Shown one piece after another: positions 26,396 to 35,312 of a stretch of 64,000 nucleotides of DNA (the stretch's first letter is position 1; each line of letters starts with the position of its first letter). Origin of the DNA: Mobilicoccus massiliensis (GTDB lineage: Bacteria; Actinomycetota; Actinomycetes; Actinomycetales; Dermatophilaceae); the NCBI RefSeq assembly GCF_000826525.2, contig NZ_LN651329.1:278005-342004 (forward strand), read 5' to 3'. Position numbers and translations under genes: made by a program. Under the pieces are notes generated by a model, which was not told the DNA's origin, did not search any database, and saw only the letters and a program-made list of their open reading frames with translations.

Positions 26396-26998
26396 ATGGG
26401 GGATTCACCCGTCGCACGCCGCGTCGAGGACGCGGTCTCCGGCGCCGTCAGGGAGTCGGGGCTCCTCATCGAGGACGTCACCGTCACCCCGGCGGGCAAG
26501 CGTCGCGTCGTGCGGATCGCCGTCGATCGCGATCTCGGCGATGTCCCGGTGCTCGACGTCGCCGGCCAGGATGCGAGCGACGACGCGACGCGAGGTGGGA
26601 CGACGCAGCAGCAGATCCCGCCCCTCGATCTCGACGCCGTGGCCGACGCCACGAGGGCGATCAGTGCCGCGCTCGACGAATCCGACGCGCTCGGCAACGC
26701 GCCGTACACCCTCGAGGTCACCTCGCCCGGCGTGAGCCGTCCGCTGACGTTGCCCCGCCATTTCCGGCGCAATGTCGGCCGCCTCGTCACGCTCGCCCTC
26801 GCCGACGGGGCGCCGGTGACCGGCCGCCTTCTCGCCGCCGGCAGCGATGCCCTCCGGCTGCGGGTCGAGGACGCGAAGAAGGCCCCGCAGATCATGACCT
26901 TCCCCTTGTCCGAGGTGCGGCGAGGCGACGTGCAGGTCGAGTTCGGCCGGGTGGACGCGCCGACCGACGGCGACGACAGCGACGAGCAGGAGGACTGA
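26396..26998 (+). CDS. rimP: Ribosome maturation factor RimP
   Basis: 200 residues. The N-terminal alpha/beta domain ([24 protein letters not shown]) and the core [28 protein letters not shown] are diagnostic of RimP, followed by the SH3-like C-terminal domain. It assists maturation of the 30S subunit. GGGAGG precedes ATG. A polar insertion near residues 58-75 and an acidic tail lengthen it slightly. It overlaps nusA by 3 nt (TGATG). Confidence 0.95.
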   Translation: MGDSPVARRVEDAVSGAVRESGLLIEDVTVTPAGKRRVVRIAVDRDLGDVPVLDVAGQDASDDATRGGTTQQQIPPLDLDAVADATRAISAALDESDALGNAPYTLEVTSPGVSRPLTLPRHFRRNVGRLVTLALADGAPVTGRLLAAGSDALRLRVEDAKKAPQIMTFPLSEVRRGDVQVEFGRVDAPTDGDDSDEQED

Positions 26999-28071
26999 TG
27001 GACATCGACATGGCCGCACTGCGGTTGCTGGAGCGCGAACGCGACATCCCGATGGAGGTGATCATCCCCGCCATCGAGCAGGCCCTGCTGCTCGCCTACG
27101 GCCGCACCGAGGGTGCGTACAAGCGGGCCAGGGTCGACCTCGATCGCAAGACGGGGCACGTCATCGTCTGGGCGCAGGAGGACCCGCCGCTGCTGGAGGA
27201 CGGTACGCGCGGCGAGCCCGGCCCCGAGTTCGACGACACTCCAGAGGGTTTCGGACGCGTGGCGGCGTCGACGGCGCGCCAGGTGATCGTGCAGCGGATG
27301 CGCGACCTCGAGGACGACGCGGTGCTCGGCGACTTCCGCGACAAGGAAGGCGACATCGTCACCGGCGTCATCCAGCAGAGCCAGGGTCGCAACGTGCTCG
27401 TCGACCTCGGCACGGTCGAGGGCATCCTGCCCCAGGCCGAGCAGGTGCCGGGCGAGAAGTACGTGCACGGTGAGCGCATCCGGTGCTACGTCGTCAGCGT
27501 CAAGCGTGGTTTCAAGGGCCCGCAGATCGGACTGTCGCGCACCCACCCCAACCTCGTCCGGCAGCTCTTCGCGCTCGAGGTGCCCGAGATCGCCGACGGC
27601 ACGGTGAAGATCGAGGCGCTGGCGCGCGAGGCGGGGCACCGCACGAAGATCGCCGTGCACTCCACGGTCCCGGGCGTCAACGCCAAGGGCGCCTGCATCG
27701 GTCCGATGGGTCAGCGGGCCCGGTCGATCACCACCGAACTGCGCGGGGAGAAGATCGACATCGTCGACTACTCCGACGACCCGGCCGAGTTCGTCGCCGC
27801 GGCGCTGTCGCCCGCGCGAGTGTCCTCCGTCGAGATCGTGGACCCGGCGATGCGCGCGGCGCGCGTGGTCGTGCCCGACTACCAGCTCTCGCTCGCCATC
27901 GGCAAGGAGGGCCAGAACGCCCGCCTCGCCGCCAAGCTCACCGGCTGGCGCATCGACATCCACTCCGATCAGGAGTCCGAGTCGGGTCCGGCCCCTCGGC
28001 AGGCCGCGGGAGCAGCCCCGCAGCAGGGAGCACGACCCGGCCGCTCGTCCGGCCCGCCCGCGGCGGGGTAA
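26998..28071 (+). CDS. nusA: Transcription termination/antitermination protein NusA
   Basis: 357 residues. N-terminal RNA-polymerase-binding domain (residues 1-~115), S1 domain from about 120 ([21 protein letters not shown]), then two KH domains, the first with [21 protein letters not shown] and the second with [23 protein letters not shown]. No C-terminal acidic repeats, as usual in actinobacteria. It tunes pausing and termination. Cotranscribed with rimP, ylxR and infB. Confidence 0.97.
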   Translation: MDIDMAALRLLERERDIPMEVIIPAIEQALLLAYGRTEGAYKRARVDLDRKTGHVIVWAQEDPPLLEDGTRGEPGPEFDDTPEGFGRVAASTARQVIVQRMRDLEDDAVLGDFRDKEGDIVTGVIQQSQGRNVLVDLGTVEGILPQAEQVPGEKYVHGERIRCYVVSVKRGFKGPQIGLSRTHPNLVRQLFALEVPEIADGTVKIEALAREAGHRTKIAVHSTVPGVNAKGACIGPMGQRARSITTELRGEKIDIVDYSDDPAEFVAAALSPARVSSVEIVDPAMRAARVVVPDYQLSLAIGKEGQNARLAAKLTGWRIDIHSDQESESGPAPRQAAGAAPQQGARPGRSSGPPAAG

Positions 28072-28072
28072 G

Positions 28073-28546
28073 ATGAGCGATGCCGTGACTCCGGCGAAGG
28101 CCGGACCGAGCACGAACGACTCGCGCGACGGAGCCCATGTTCCGTTGCGCACGTGCCTCGGCTGCCGACGACGGGAGCCACGGTCGTCCTTGTTGCGACT
28201 CGTCGCCGGCACGCGGCCTCCCACACCCACCTCGGTCGTGGTTCTCGTGCCGGATGCGGCGGGGCGTCTGCCCGGGCGCGGTGCGTGGATCCATCCCACG
28301 CGTGCGTGTCTGCAGCAGGCGGCGCGACGGCGCGCCTTCGGGCGGGCCCTCCGCCTCACCCAGGGCGTGGACCTCGAACAGGTTCGCGCCTACGTCGAGG
28401 CGCTGGAGGTCGAGCACGAACGCGACGCGAGCCGGGACGACCGATCCGGTTCGCGGCACGACCACCGACGCGGTGTCGGTGGGGCACTGAAGAGAACCGA
28501 AAGCGGGTTAGACGCTGATGAGTCACCGATGAGTACTCAGCAATGA
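28073..28546 (+). CDS. ylxR: YlxR (DUF448) RNA-binding protein
   Basis: 157 residues. The YlxR core is at residues 24-100: RTCLGCRRREPRSSLLRLV, then GRLPGRGAWIHPTRACLQQA and a basic helix ARRRAFGRAL. It is a small nucleic-acid-binding protein always found between nusA and infB; its role is poorly defined. The polar C-terminal 50 residues are not conserved. One nt separates it from nusA. Confidence 0.92.
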   Translation: MSDAVTPAKAGPSTNDSRDGAHVPLRTCLGCRRREPRSSLLRLVAGTRPPTPTSVVVLVPDAAGRLPGRGAWIHPTRACLQQAARRRAFGRALRLTQGVDLEQVRAYVEALEVEHERDASRDDRSGSRHDHRRGVGGALKRTESGLDADESPMSTQQ

Positions 28547-28609
28547 GGTCCGCCCAGCACTGACGTCGGTCCGAGGACTCCACCCCGGGCCGGCAGATAG
28601 AGGAGAAAC

Positions 28610-31603
28610 GTGGCCAAGGTCCGGGTCTACGAGCTCGCGAAAGAGCTCGGAGTCGAGAGCAAGACACTTCTGAACCACTTGAAGGAGAAGGGCGAGTTCG
28701 TCCGCTCCGCCAGTTCCACCATCGAGGCGCCGGTCGTGCGCCGTGTCCGCGAGTCGTTCGTCGCCGAGCAGGGTGGCGGCGACGCCAAGAAGACGGCCGC
28801 ACCCAAGCCCGGCGCGCCCAAGCCCGCCGCAGGCGGGGCCAAGCCGAGCGGTGCGCCCAAGCCTGGGGCGACCCCCAAGCCGGGCACCACGCCCAAGCCG
28901 GGTGCCGCGCCCAAGCCGGGTGCCGCGCCCAAGCCGGGTGCTGCGCCGAAGCCCGGATCCGCGACGTCGGCTCCCGCCGCGTCCGAGCGTCCTGCCCCGC
29001 AGAAGCCTGCGGAGCAGCCCACCGAGCCCACTGCACCCGCTGCGCCCAGCGCTCCTGCGGCGTCGTCGGGCGGTGCGCCCAAGCCGGGTGCCAAGCCCGG
29101 TCCGCGTCCGGCGCCGCAGCGTCCGGCGGCCGAGAAGCCGGGCCCGCGTCCGACCTCGGAGCGTCCGGGGCCCCGTCCCTCCGGCGGTGCGCCGCGTCCG
29201 GGTGGCGCTCCTCGTCCGGGTCCGCGCCCGGGCAACAACCCGTTCGCGCCCAGCCAGGGCATGGGTCGTGGCGGTCGTGACCGCGACGGCGGTGCCCCGC
29301 GCCCGGGCAACAACCCGTTCGCGTCCAGCCAGGGCATGCCGCGTCCCGGCGGCTCCGGCGGCCCCCGTCCCGGCCCGCGCCCCGGTGGCGCTGCCGGTGC
29401 CGGCGCCGGCGCACGCCCCGGGCCTCGTCCCGGCGGCACCGGTGCGGCCGGTCCGCGTCCCGGTGGCGGTCCGCGTCCCGGCCCCGGTGCCGGTCCGCGC
29501 CCGAACCCGGGCATGATGCCCGACCGCACGTCGGTCGGCCGTCCCGGCCAGCGTCCCGGTGGCGGCGGTCGTCCCGGTGGCGGTGGCGGCGGGTACCGCG
29601 GTGGTCCCGGCGGCGGTCGTCCCGGTGGCGGCGGTGGTTTCCGCGGCGGTCCGCGCGGCGGCACCCAGGGTGCGTTCGGTCGTGGCGGCGGTCGTCCCGT
29701 CCGCGGTCGCAAGAGCAAGCGCGCGAAGCGTCGCGAGTTCGAGGAGATGCAGGCGCCCAGCGTCGGCGGCGTGATCGTTCCCCGTGGTGACGGGTCGACG
29801 GTCGTGCGCATCCGTCGTGGTGCCTCGCTCACCGACCTCGCCGACAAGATCAACGCCAACCCGGCGAGCCTCGTGACCGTGCTGTTCCACCTCGGTGAGA
29901 TGGCCACGGCCACGCAGTCCCTCGACGAGGACACGTTCAAGGTTCTCGGTGAGGAGCTGGGTTACGACATCCAGGTCGTCTCGCCCGAGGACGAGGAGCG
30001 TGAGCTGTTCGAGCAGTTCAACATCGACCTCGAGGCCGAGGCGGAGGCCGAGGCCGAGGACGACAGCATGCTCGAGCCGCGTCCGCCGGTCGTGACCGTC
30101 ATGGGTCACGTCGACCACGGTAAGACGCGACTGCTCGACGCCATCCGCAACGCCAACGTCATCGAGGGCGAGGCCGGCGGCATCACGCAGCACATCGGTG
30201 CCTACCAGATCGTCAAGGAGCACGAGGGCGAGGAGCGTCCGATCACGTTCATCGACACCCCGGGTCACGAGGCGTTCACCGCCATGCGTGCCCGTGGTGC
30301 CAAGGTGACCGACATCGCGATCCTCGTCGTCGCCGCCAACGACGGCGTCATGCCGCAGACCATCGAGGCGCTCAACCACGCCCAGGCGGCGGACGTCCCG
30401 ATCGTCGTCGCGGTCAACAAGATCGACGTCGAGGGAGCCGACCCGGCCAAGGTGCGCGGTCAGCTCACCGAGTACGGCCTCATCGCCGAGGAGTACGGCG
30501 GCGACACGATGTTCGTCGACGTCTCGGCCAAGCAGGGCCAGAACATCGACGAGCTGCTGTCGGCGGTGCTGCTCACGGCCGACGCGGCGCTCGACCTGCG
30601 GGCCAACCCCGACAAGGACGCACGCGGTGTCGCGATCGAGGCCAACCTCGACCGTGGCCGTGGTGCGACCGCGACGGTGCTGGTCACCTCGGGAACGCTG
30701 TGCGTCGGAGACTCGATCGTCGCCGGCTCGGCGCACGGTCGCGTGCGGGCCATGCTCGACGAGCACGGCAACAACCTCGATGTCGCGCTGCCGTCGCGTC
30801 CGGTGCAGGTGCTCGGTCTGAGCTCGGTGCCGCGCGCGGGTGACACGTTCATCGTGGCTCCCGACGACCGCACGGCCCGTCAGATCGCCGAGAAGCGCGA
30901 GGCCGCCGATCGTCAGGCGTCCCTGGCCAAGGCGCGCAAGCGCATCAGCCTCGAGGACCTCAACGAGGCCCTCGCAGCCGGCAAGGTCGACACCCTCAAC
31001 CTCATCCTCAAGGGTGACGTGTCGGGTTCGGTCGAGGCGCTCGAGGACGCGCTGCTCCAGATCGACGTCGGCGACGAGGTCGACCTGCGCATCATCGATC
31101 GCGGCGTCGGTGCCATCACGCTCAACAACATCAACCTCGCCGCCGCGTCGAACGCCGTGATCATCGGCTTCAACGTGCGCGCCGAGGGGCAGAACGCCGA
31201 GGTGGCCGAGCGTGAGGGCGTCGAGATCCGGTACTACTCGGTGATCTACCAGGCCATCGAGGAGATCGAGGCCGCGCTCAAGGGCATGCTCAAGCCGGAG
31301 TACGAGGAGCACGAGCTCGGTTCGGCGGAGATCCGCGAGATCTTCCGCAGCTCCAAGTTCGGCAACATCGCCGGTTCGATCGTGCGCTCGGGCGAGATCC
31401 GCCGCGGTTCGAAGGCCCGCATCACCCGCAACGGCGTGGTGGTGGCCGAGAACGTCGAGGTCGCCGGTCTGCGCCGGTTCAAGGACGACGTCACCGAGGT
31501 CCGCGAGGGCTACGAGTGCGGTATCAACCTCGGCTCGTTCAACGACCTCCAGGTGGAGGACCTCATCACGACGTACGAGATGCGCGAGAAGCCTCGCGTC
31601 TGA
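28610..31603 (+). CDS. infB: Translation initiation factor IF-2
   Basis: 997 residues, GTG start after AGGAG. The N-terminal IF2N fold is residues 1-52. Residues ~60-370 are an extended Pro/Ala/Gly/Arg-rich region with tandem KPGAAPKPG units and later RPGG/GGG blocks. A second IF2N domain follows, then the GTPase with G1 GHVDHGKT near residue 500, G3 DTPGH and G4 NKID, and the two C-terminal domains that bind fMet-tRNA. It brings initiator tRNA to the 30S subunit. A strong terminator lies 25 nt after the stop. Confidence 0.98.
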   Translation: MAKVRVYELAKELGVESKTLLNHLKEKGEFVRSASSTIEAPVVRRVRESFVAEQGGGDAKKTAAPKPGAPKPAAGGAKPSGAPKPGATPKPGTTPKPGAAPKPGAAPKPGAAPKPGSATSAPAASERPAPQKPAEQPTEPTAPAAPSAPAASSGGAPKPGAKPGPRPAPQRPAAEKPGPRPTSERPGPRPSGGAPRPGGAPRPGPRPGNNPFAPSQGMGRGGRDRDGGAPRPGNNPFASSQGMPRPGGSGGPRPGPRPGGAAGAGAGARPGPRPGGTGAAGPRPGGGPRPGPGAGPRPNPGMMPDRTSVGRPGQRPGGGGRPGGGGGGYRGGPGGGRPGGGGGFRGGPRGGTQGAFGRGGGRPVRGRKSKRAKRREFEEMQAPSVGGVIVPRGDGSTVVRIRRGASLTDLADKINANPASLVTVLFHLGEMATATQSLDEDTFKVLGEELGYDIQVVSPEDEERELFEQFNIDLEAEAEAEAEDDSMLEPRPPVVTVMGHVDHGKTRLLDAIRNANVIEGEAGGITQHIGAYQIVKEHEGEERPITFIDTPGHEAFTAMRARGAKVTDIAILVVAANDGVMPQTIEALNHAQAADVPIVVAVNKIDVEGADPAKVRGQLTEYGLIAEEYGGDTMFVDVSAKQGQNIDELLSAVLLTADAALDLRANPDKDARGVAIEANLDRGRGATATVLVTSGTLCVGDSIVAGSAHGRVRAMLDEHGNNLDVALPSRPVQVLGLSSVPRAGDTFIVAPDDRTARQIAEKREAADRQASLAKARKRISLEDLNEALAAGKVDTLNLILKGDVSGSVEALEDALLQIDVGDEVDLRIIDRGVGAITLNNINLAAASNAVIIGFNVRAEGQNAEVAEREGVEIRYYSVIYQAIEEIEAALKGMLKPEYEEHELGSAEIREIFRSSKFGNIAGSIVRSGEIRRGSKARITRNGVVVAENVEVAGLRRFKDDVTEVREGYECGINLGSFNDLQVEDLITTYEMREKPRV

Positions 31604-31627
31604 TCGACGTCCGCAGGTCAATACGGC

Positions 31628-31668
31628 AGCGGCGCCCCCGTCCGGGATTCACGGACGGGGGCGCCGCT
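31628..31668 (+). terminator. Strong hairpin terminator after infB
   Basis: AGCGGCGCCCCCGTCCG (31628-31644) pairs perfectly over 17 bp with CGGACGGGGGCGCCGCT (31652-31668) around a 7-nt loop. Followed by GTTCGTCG, a poor U tract. It ends the rimP-nusA-ylxR-infB unit. Confidence 0.88.
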
Positions 31669-31678
31669 GTTCGTCGTC

Positions 31679-31951
31679 CGCTCGGACAGGCGGTTTCACC
31701 CCAGGTGCCCGCTCGAGCAGGCGCCTTCACCCCGGGCGTCCGCTCGAACAGGCTCTTTCATCCCAAGTGTCCGCTCGAACAGGCTCTTTCACCCCAGGTG
31801 CCGGTTCGCTCGCACGTTCGGACAGGCGCTTCCAACCGGCGCCTGCTCTTCTTCACGCTCAAACAGGCGGTTCTACCGTCGGCTGGCTGGTGAAAGCGCC
31901 TGTCCGAGCGCGGGGGAGAGCCGGTCGTGGGTGAAAAGGCCTGTTCGAGCG
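31679..31951. repeat. Family A repeat array between infB and rbfA
   Basis: Eight arms: 31679, 31710, 31741, 31772, 31815 and 31856 in one orientation (the first four at an exact 31-nt period), then 31889 and 31930 reversed. Sequence between period units (CCAGGTGCC-like) is also shared. Core variants GGCGG, GGCGC and GGCTC occur side by side. Together with the terminator and a short tandem repeat this fills a 619-nt gap. Confidence 0.85.
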
Positions 31952-31966
31952 AGGGTTGGGGGAGGT

Positions 31967-32025
31967 TCGCGCCGTGCTCGCGCCGTGCTCGTGCCGTGCT
32001 TTGCCGTGTTCGCACCGTGCTCGCT
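31967..32025 (+). repeat. Short tandem repeat of ~11 nt
   Basis: About five degenerate copies of CGCGCCGTGCT in a row, with CGTGCCGTGCT and CGCACCGTGCT variants. Lies between the family A array and the rbfA leader. No function is suggested by the sequence. Confidence 0.6.
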
Positions 32026-32222
32026 CGGTCCGATGTCCGCTCTCTCGCGGGGCTGCATCGTGTGCCGATTCGAGCGTGTCGTCCGCTCGCTCTAGGCTTG
32101 TGACCCTGCGTTCTGCCCGGTCCCGGGTGGCGCGTGCTGTCACGCCTTCGGGCACGAGTCGAGAGTCGCGACGCGGGAATCGACAGATCCGCGAGACGGC
32201 CTCGTGAAAGGTGGAGAAGACC

Positions 32223-32753
32223 ATGGCAGATCCGGCACGGGCCCGTAAGGTGGCCGACCGCATCAAGGTGATCGTCGCGGAGTACCTCGAGAACCGGATC
32301 AAGGACGAGCGCCTCGGCTTCATCACCGTCACCGACGTGCGGGTCACCGGTGACCTGCAGCACGCGTCGGTGTTCTACACGGTGTTCGGCTCCGACGACG
32401 AACGCGCCGCGACGGCGGAGGTGCTCGAGGAGAACCGCGGCCGTATCCGGTCGGCGGTGGGCAAGGGCTTGGGAATCCGGCTCACGCCGTCGATCGAGTT
32501 CGTCGCCGACGCGATTCCCGAGGGGGCGGCGCACCTCGAGGAGGTCCTCGCCGAGACCCGCAAGCGGGACGCCGAGCTCGCCCAGGCCGCGGCGGGTGCG
32601 ACGTATGCGGGTGGCGCTGATCCGTACCGCAAGACCGACGACGAGGTCGATCAGGAAGTGCTCGACGAGGAGGCCGCCATCGACGACCTCATCGGCGAGC
32701 GGGCGAGCGAGATCGACGGCGACGAGGATGTGTCTCGCGGCGAGGGCCGCTGA
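32223..32753 (+). CDS. rbfA: Ribosome-binding factor A
   Basis: 176 residues. [22 protein letters not shown] and the KH-like core [29 protein letters not shown], then [19 protein letters not shown], are diagnostic of RbfA, a 30S maturation and cold-shock factor. Residues after ~130 are an acidic extension, common in actinobacteria. ATG 32223 is preceded by GGTGGAGAAG. Two nt separate it from truB. A TAGGCT box near 32091 may be its -10. Confidence 0.95.
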   Translation: MADPARARKVADRIKVIVAEYLENRIKDERLGFITVTDVRVTGDLQHASVFYTVFGSDDERAATAEVLEENRGRIRSAVGKGLGIRLTPSIEFVADAIPEGAAHLEEVLAETRKRDAELAQAAAGATYAGGADPYRKTDDEVDQEVLDEEAAIDDLIGERASEIDGDEDVSRGEGR

Positions 32754-32755
32754 AC

Positions 32756-33826
32756 GTGGCCCGCGCGATCGACCCGACCGTCGGTGACGGGCTGCTCGTC
32801 GTCGACAAGCCCGCAGGGTGGACCTCTCACCAGGTCGTCGGCGCCTGCCGGCGCCTGGCGGGCACCCGCAAGGTCGGTCACGCGGGCACGCTCGATCCGA
32901 TGGCGACGGGCGTGCTCGTCGTCGGCGTCAACAAGGCGACCCGGCTGCTCACGTACATCGTCGGTGCGGACAAGTCGTATACGGCGACGATTCGTCTCGG
33001 TGTCTCGACGATGACCGACGACGCCGAGGGGGTCGCGACGGCGGTCGCCCCGGCCGGCGCGGTCGAGGCGCTGACGGACTCCGCGGTCGATGCCGCTGTG
33101 GCGGCGCTGACCGGGGAGATCTCGCAGGTGCCGAGCACGGTGAGCGCGATCAAGATCGACGGTCGGCGCGCCTACGCGCGGGCCAGGGCGGGGGAGGACG
33201 TCGCGCTCGCGGGACGCCCGGCGCGCGTGTCGCAGTTCGACGTCCTGGAGCGCCGACGCGGGATGGGGATTCCGCCGCAGGAGGAGGCCGATGACCCCTC
33301 GGCGGTGCACCGGCGCGATCGCGGTGAGGCGCGCGTCGAGATTCCGACGTCGTCCGTCTCCGCAGACCCGGTTGTCGTGCTCGACCTCGACGTCGAGGTG
33401 ACGGTGTCGTCGGGCACGTACGTGCGGGCCCTGGCGCGCGATCTCGGGGAGGCCCTCGGTGTCGGTGGGCACCTGACGTCGTTGCGGCGTACCCGTGTCG
33501 GCGGCATCGGACTCAACGTCGCCCACACGATGGAGGAGCTCGAATCGGCCCGCGCCGCAGGTGTTTCCCGAGAAACCCCGGATGCGCTGCCCGGAACTTC
33601 GGGGCTCCCGCTCGTCTCCCTCGAGGACGCCGCCCGCGCCTCCATGCCCGAGCGACGACTCGACAAGGAGGAGACGCGCCTCGTCTCCCACGGCGTACGC
33701 ATCCCCTCGGCCGAGCCCGGTCGCGCGGGGCCGGTGGCGGCCTTCGCCCCCGACGGCACACTCGTGGCGATCCTCGACGAGTCGGGGGAGCGGGTCATGC
33801 CGGAAGTGGTCTTCACCGCGCCGTGA
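32756..33826 (+). CDS. truB: tRNA pseudouridine(55) synthase TruB
   Basis: 356 residues. LLVVDKPAGWTSHQVV and the catalytic GHAGTLDPMATG (Asp47) are the TruB signatures; YTATIRLGVSTMTDDAEG and the later SSGTYVRALARDLG complete the fold. It makes pseudouridine 55 in the T loop of tRNA. A polar insertion near residues 165-205 and an actinobacterial C-terminal domain explain its length. The GTG start lies 2 nt after rbfA. ribF, its usual neighbour, is 15 kb downstream here. Confidence 0.95.
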   Translation: MARAIDPTVGDGLLVVDKPAGWTSHQVVGACRRLAGTRKVGHAGTLDPMATGVLVVGVNKATRLLTYIVGADKSYTATIRLGVSTMTDDAEGVATAVAPAGAVEALTDSAVDAAVAALTGEISQVPSTVSAIKIDGRRAYARARAGEDVALAGRPARVSQFDVLERRRGMGIPPQEEADDPSAVHRRDRGEARVEIPTSSVSADPVVVLDLDVEVTVSSGTYVRALARDLGEALGVGGHLTSLRRTRVGGIGLNVAHTMEELESARAAGVSRETPDALPGTSGLPLVSLEDAARASMPERRLDKEETRLVSHGVRIPSAEPGRAGPVAAFAPDGTLVAILDESGERVMPEVVFTAP

Positions 33827-34302
33827 GATCCCGCCCGGGGCTACTCGGACGTACCGCGCTCGGAGGCCGTGGAGGCCGCGGAGGCTCCGCCCGCGTTAGC
33901 CGTCGAGTGCATGCGGAGCTGCCAGGCGCGGTGACGCCCGCAGCGTCGCGCAACAAAGACCGGTCAGCACCGCCGCGCTCGCCCTTCGGCGGCCCGTCTT
34001 CCCTGATCAGAGGGTTACGCGGGCAGCGGGCGCGTGCAGTGACCGGTCTTTGTTGCGTGAGTTCGGAGCGCACCTTCGGCGTCGGTCGCCGGGAGGAGGC
34101 CGATTCCGTGAGAGAGCCTCTCGGTGTCATGGCCGAGCGGGGCCAGTCCACCGCGCGACCCACACGTCGCGCCACATCGCTGCATGTCAGCCGCGTGGCG
34201 AGGCCGAGTCCGGGGATTTGCGTGAATGTTCAAGGACGCCGGATGCTCCCGGCTGCTTAGGGTGACGCGCAGGTAACCGGCCCCTCGGCAAAGGAGCTTC
34301 GC
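33827..34302. other. 476-nt intergenic stretch after truB
   Basis: No gene is supported; open frames here are Arg-rich and lack homologous motifs. It holds a long-range perfect inverted repeat: CGCAACAAAGACCGGTCA at 33949-33966 and its complement at 34040-34057, 73 nt apart. The promoter of the following hydrolase should be at the right end (TTAGGG near 34257). Confidence 0.5.
33949..34057. repeat. 18-bp perfect inverted repeat with 73-nt spacer
   Basis: The arms CGCAACAAAGACCGGTCA (33949-33966) and TGACCGGTCTTTGTTGCG (34040-34057) are unrelated to families A and B. Each arm has ACCGGT inside. The wide spacer suggests arms of a small element rather than a terminator. Confidence 0.65.
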
Positions 34303-35151
34303 ATGCGCACTTTCACCAACGACGGGATGACGTTCTCGGTCGTCGACGGCGGCCCGGGCGACGCTCCTGAGGCGCGGACCGTGGTTCTCCTGCATGGCTT
34401 TCCGGAGACGTCGGCGGCCTGGGGTCCGGTGAGCGAACGCCTGCACGCCGACGGCCTGCGCACGCTGGCGCCCGACACACGCGGCGTCTCGGCAGGGGCG
34501 CGACCGCGAGCACGCAGCATGTACCGCATCGAGCGCGTCGTCGGTGATGTCGTCGCCCTCCTCGACGCGGCCGGTCTCGGATCGATACACCTCGTCGGGC
34601 ACGACTGGGGCGGCGCGATCGCGTGGGAGGTGGCCCGGCGGCATCCGGAGAGGCTGCGCACCCTCACCGTGCTGTCGACGCCGCACCCCGCGGCACTGAG
34701 ATGGGCGATGCGGCACTCCACCCAGGGATTGAAGAGCTGGTACATGCTCGCGTTCCAGGTTCCGGTGCTGCCGGAGCGCGTACTGGCGTGGGGGATCGAA
34801 CGCAACGGCCTCGACTCCCTCGCCCTGCCGCCCGAGCAGGCCGCTGCGTACGTGCATGCGCTGTCACAACCGCGTGCGCTCACCGGCGCGCTCGGGCCCT
34901 ACCGCGGCATGTTCACGAGGGGCACCGATGATGCGCGTGTACGCGAGTCCAGGCCGATCACCCTCCCGACGACATTCATCTGGGGGAATCGCGACGCGTT
35001 CCTCGGCCGGGCGGCGGCCGAACGTACGGTCGAGCACTGCCGAGGCGACTACCGATTCGTCGAGGTCGACGCCGACCACTGGCTCCCCGAGAAGCAGAGC
35101 GCTCTCGTCGCCGACGAGATCCGACGCCGGGTGTTCGACGACTTCGAGTGA
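34303..35151 (+). CDS. Alpha/beta hydrolase (epoxide hydrolase-like)
   Basis: 282 residues. The oxyanion motif HGFPE is at 31-35 and the nucleophile elbow is GHDWGG with Asp101, so this belongs to the epoxide hydrolase/dehalogenase branch rather than serine hydrolases. Likely partners are an acid near Asp231 (WGNRD) and His259 (DADHWLP). Members open epoxides or remove halogens; the substrate is unknown. ATG follows AAAGGAG. Single gene, upstream of the copper ATPase. Confidence 0.85.
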   Translation: MRTFTNDGMTFSVVDGGPGDAPEARTVVLLHGFPETSAAWGPVSERLHADGLRTLAPDTRGVSAGARPRARSMYRIERVVGDVVALLDAAGLGSIHLVGHDWGGAIAWEVARRHPERLRTLTVLSTPHPAALRWAMRHSTQGLKSWYMLAFQVPVLPERVLAWGIERNGLDSLALPPEQAAAYVHALSQPRALTGALGPYRGMFTRGTDDARVRESRPITLPTTFIWGNRDAFLGRAAAERTVEHCRGDYRFVEVDADHWLPEKQSALVADEIRRRVFDDFE

Positions 35152-35206
35152 CAGGCCTACGAGTTCGGTCATCCGCTCGATCGGCAGGCGGTCGAATCGC
35201 GGAACA

Positions 35207-35221
35207 TACCCCCCGGGGGTA
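35207..35221 (+). promoter_or_regulatory. Candidate CsoR operator of the copper ATPase
   Basis: TACCCCCCGGGGGTA is a perfect palindrome 92 nt before the ATPase start. Copper repressors of the CsoR family bind TA-flanked C-run/G-run sites like this. No csoR gene is in the window, so the regulator would act in trans. Confidence 0.6.
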
Positions 35222-35312
35222 ACGCTGATGCCAGAGAGGCGCCCCCGCGGTTGCGCGTCGACGCTCCGAGACCCGGTGCCTCCCAGGAGAACCGACCCCC
35301 AGGGAGAGTGTG

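Noticed and set aside
31967..32025. tRNA or small RNA gene in the infB-rbfA gap
   Set aside because: The apparent structure is a short tandem repeat; no cloverleaf or CCA-type end was found.
33823..34260. 145-residue open frame after truB
   Set aside because: Arg-rich, no homologous motif, crosses the inverted repeat, and overlaps the truB stop.
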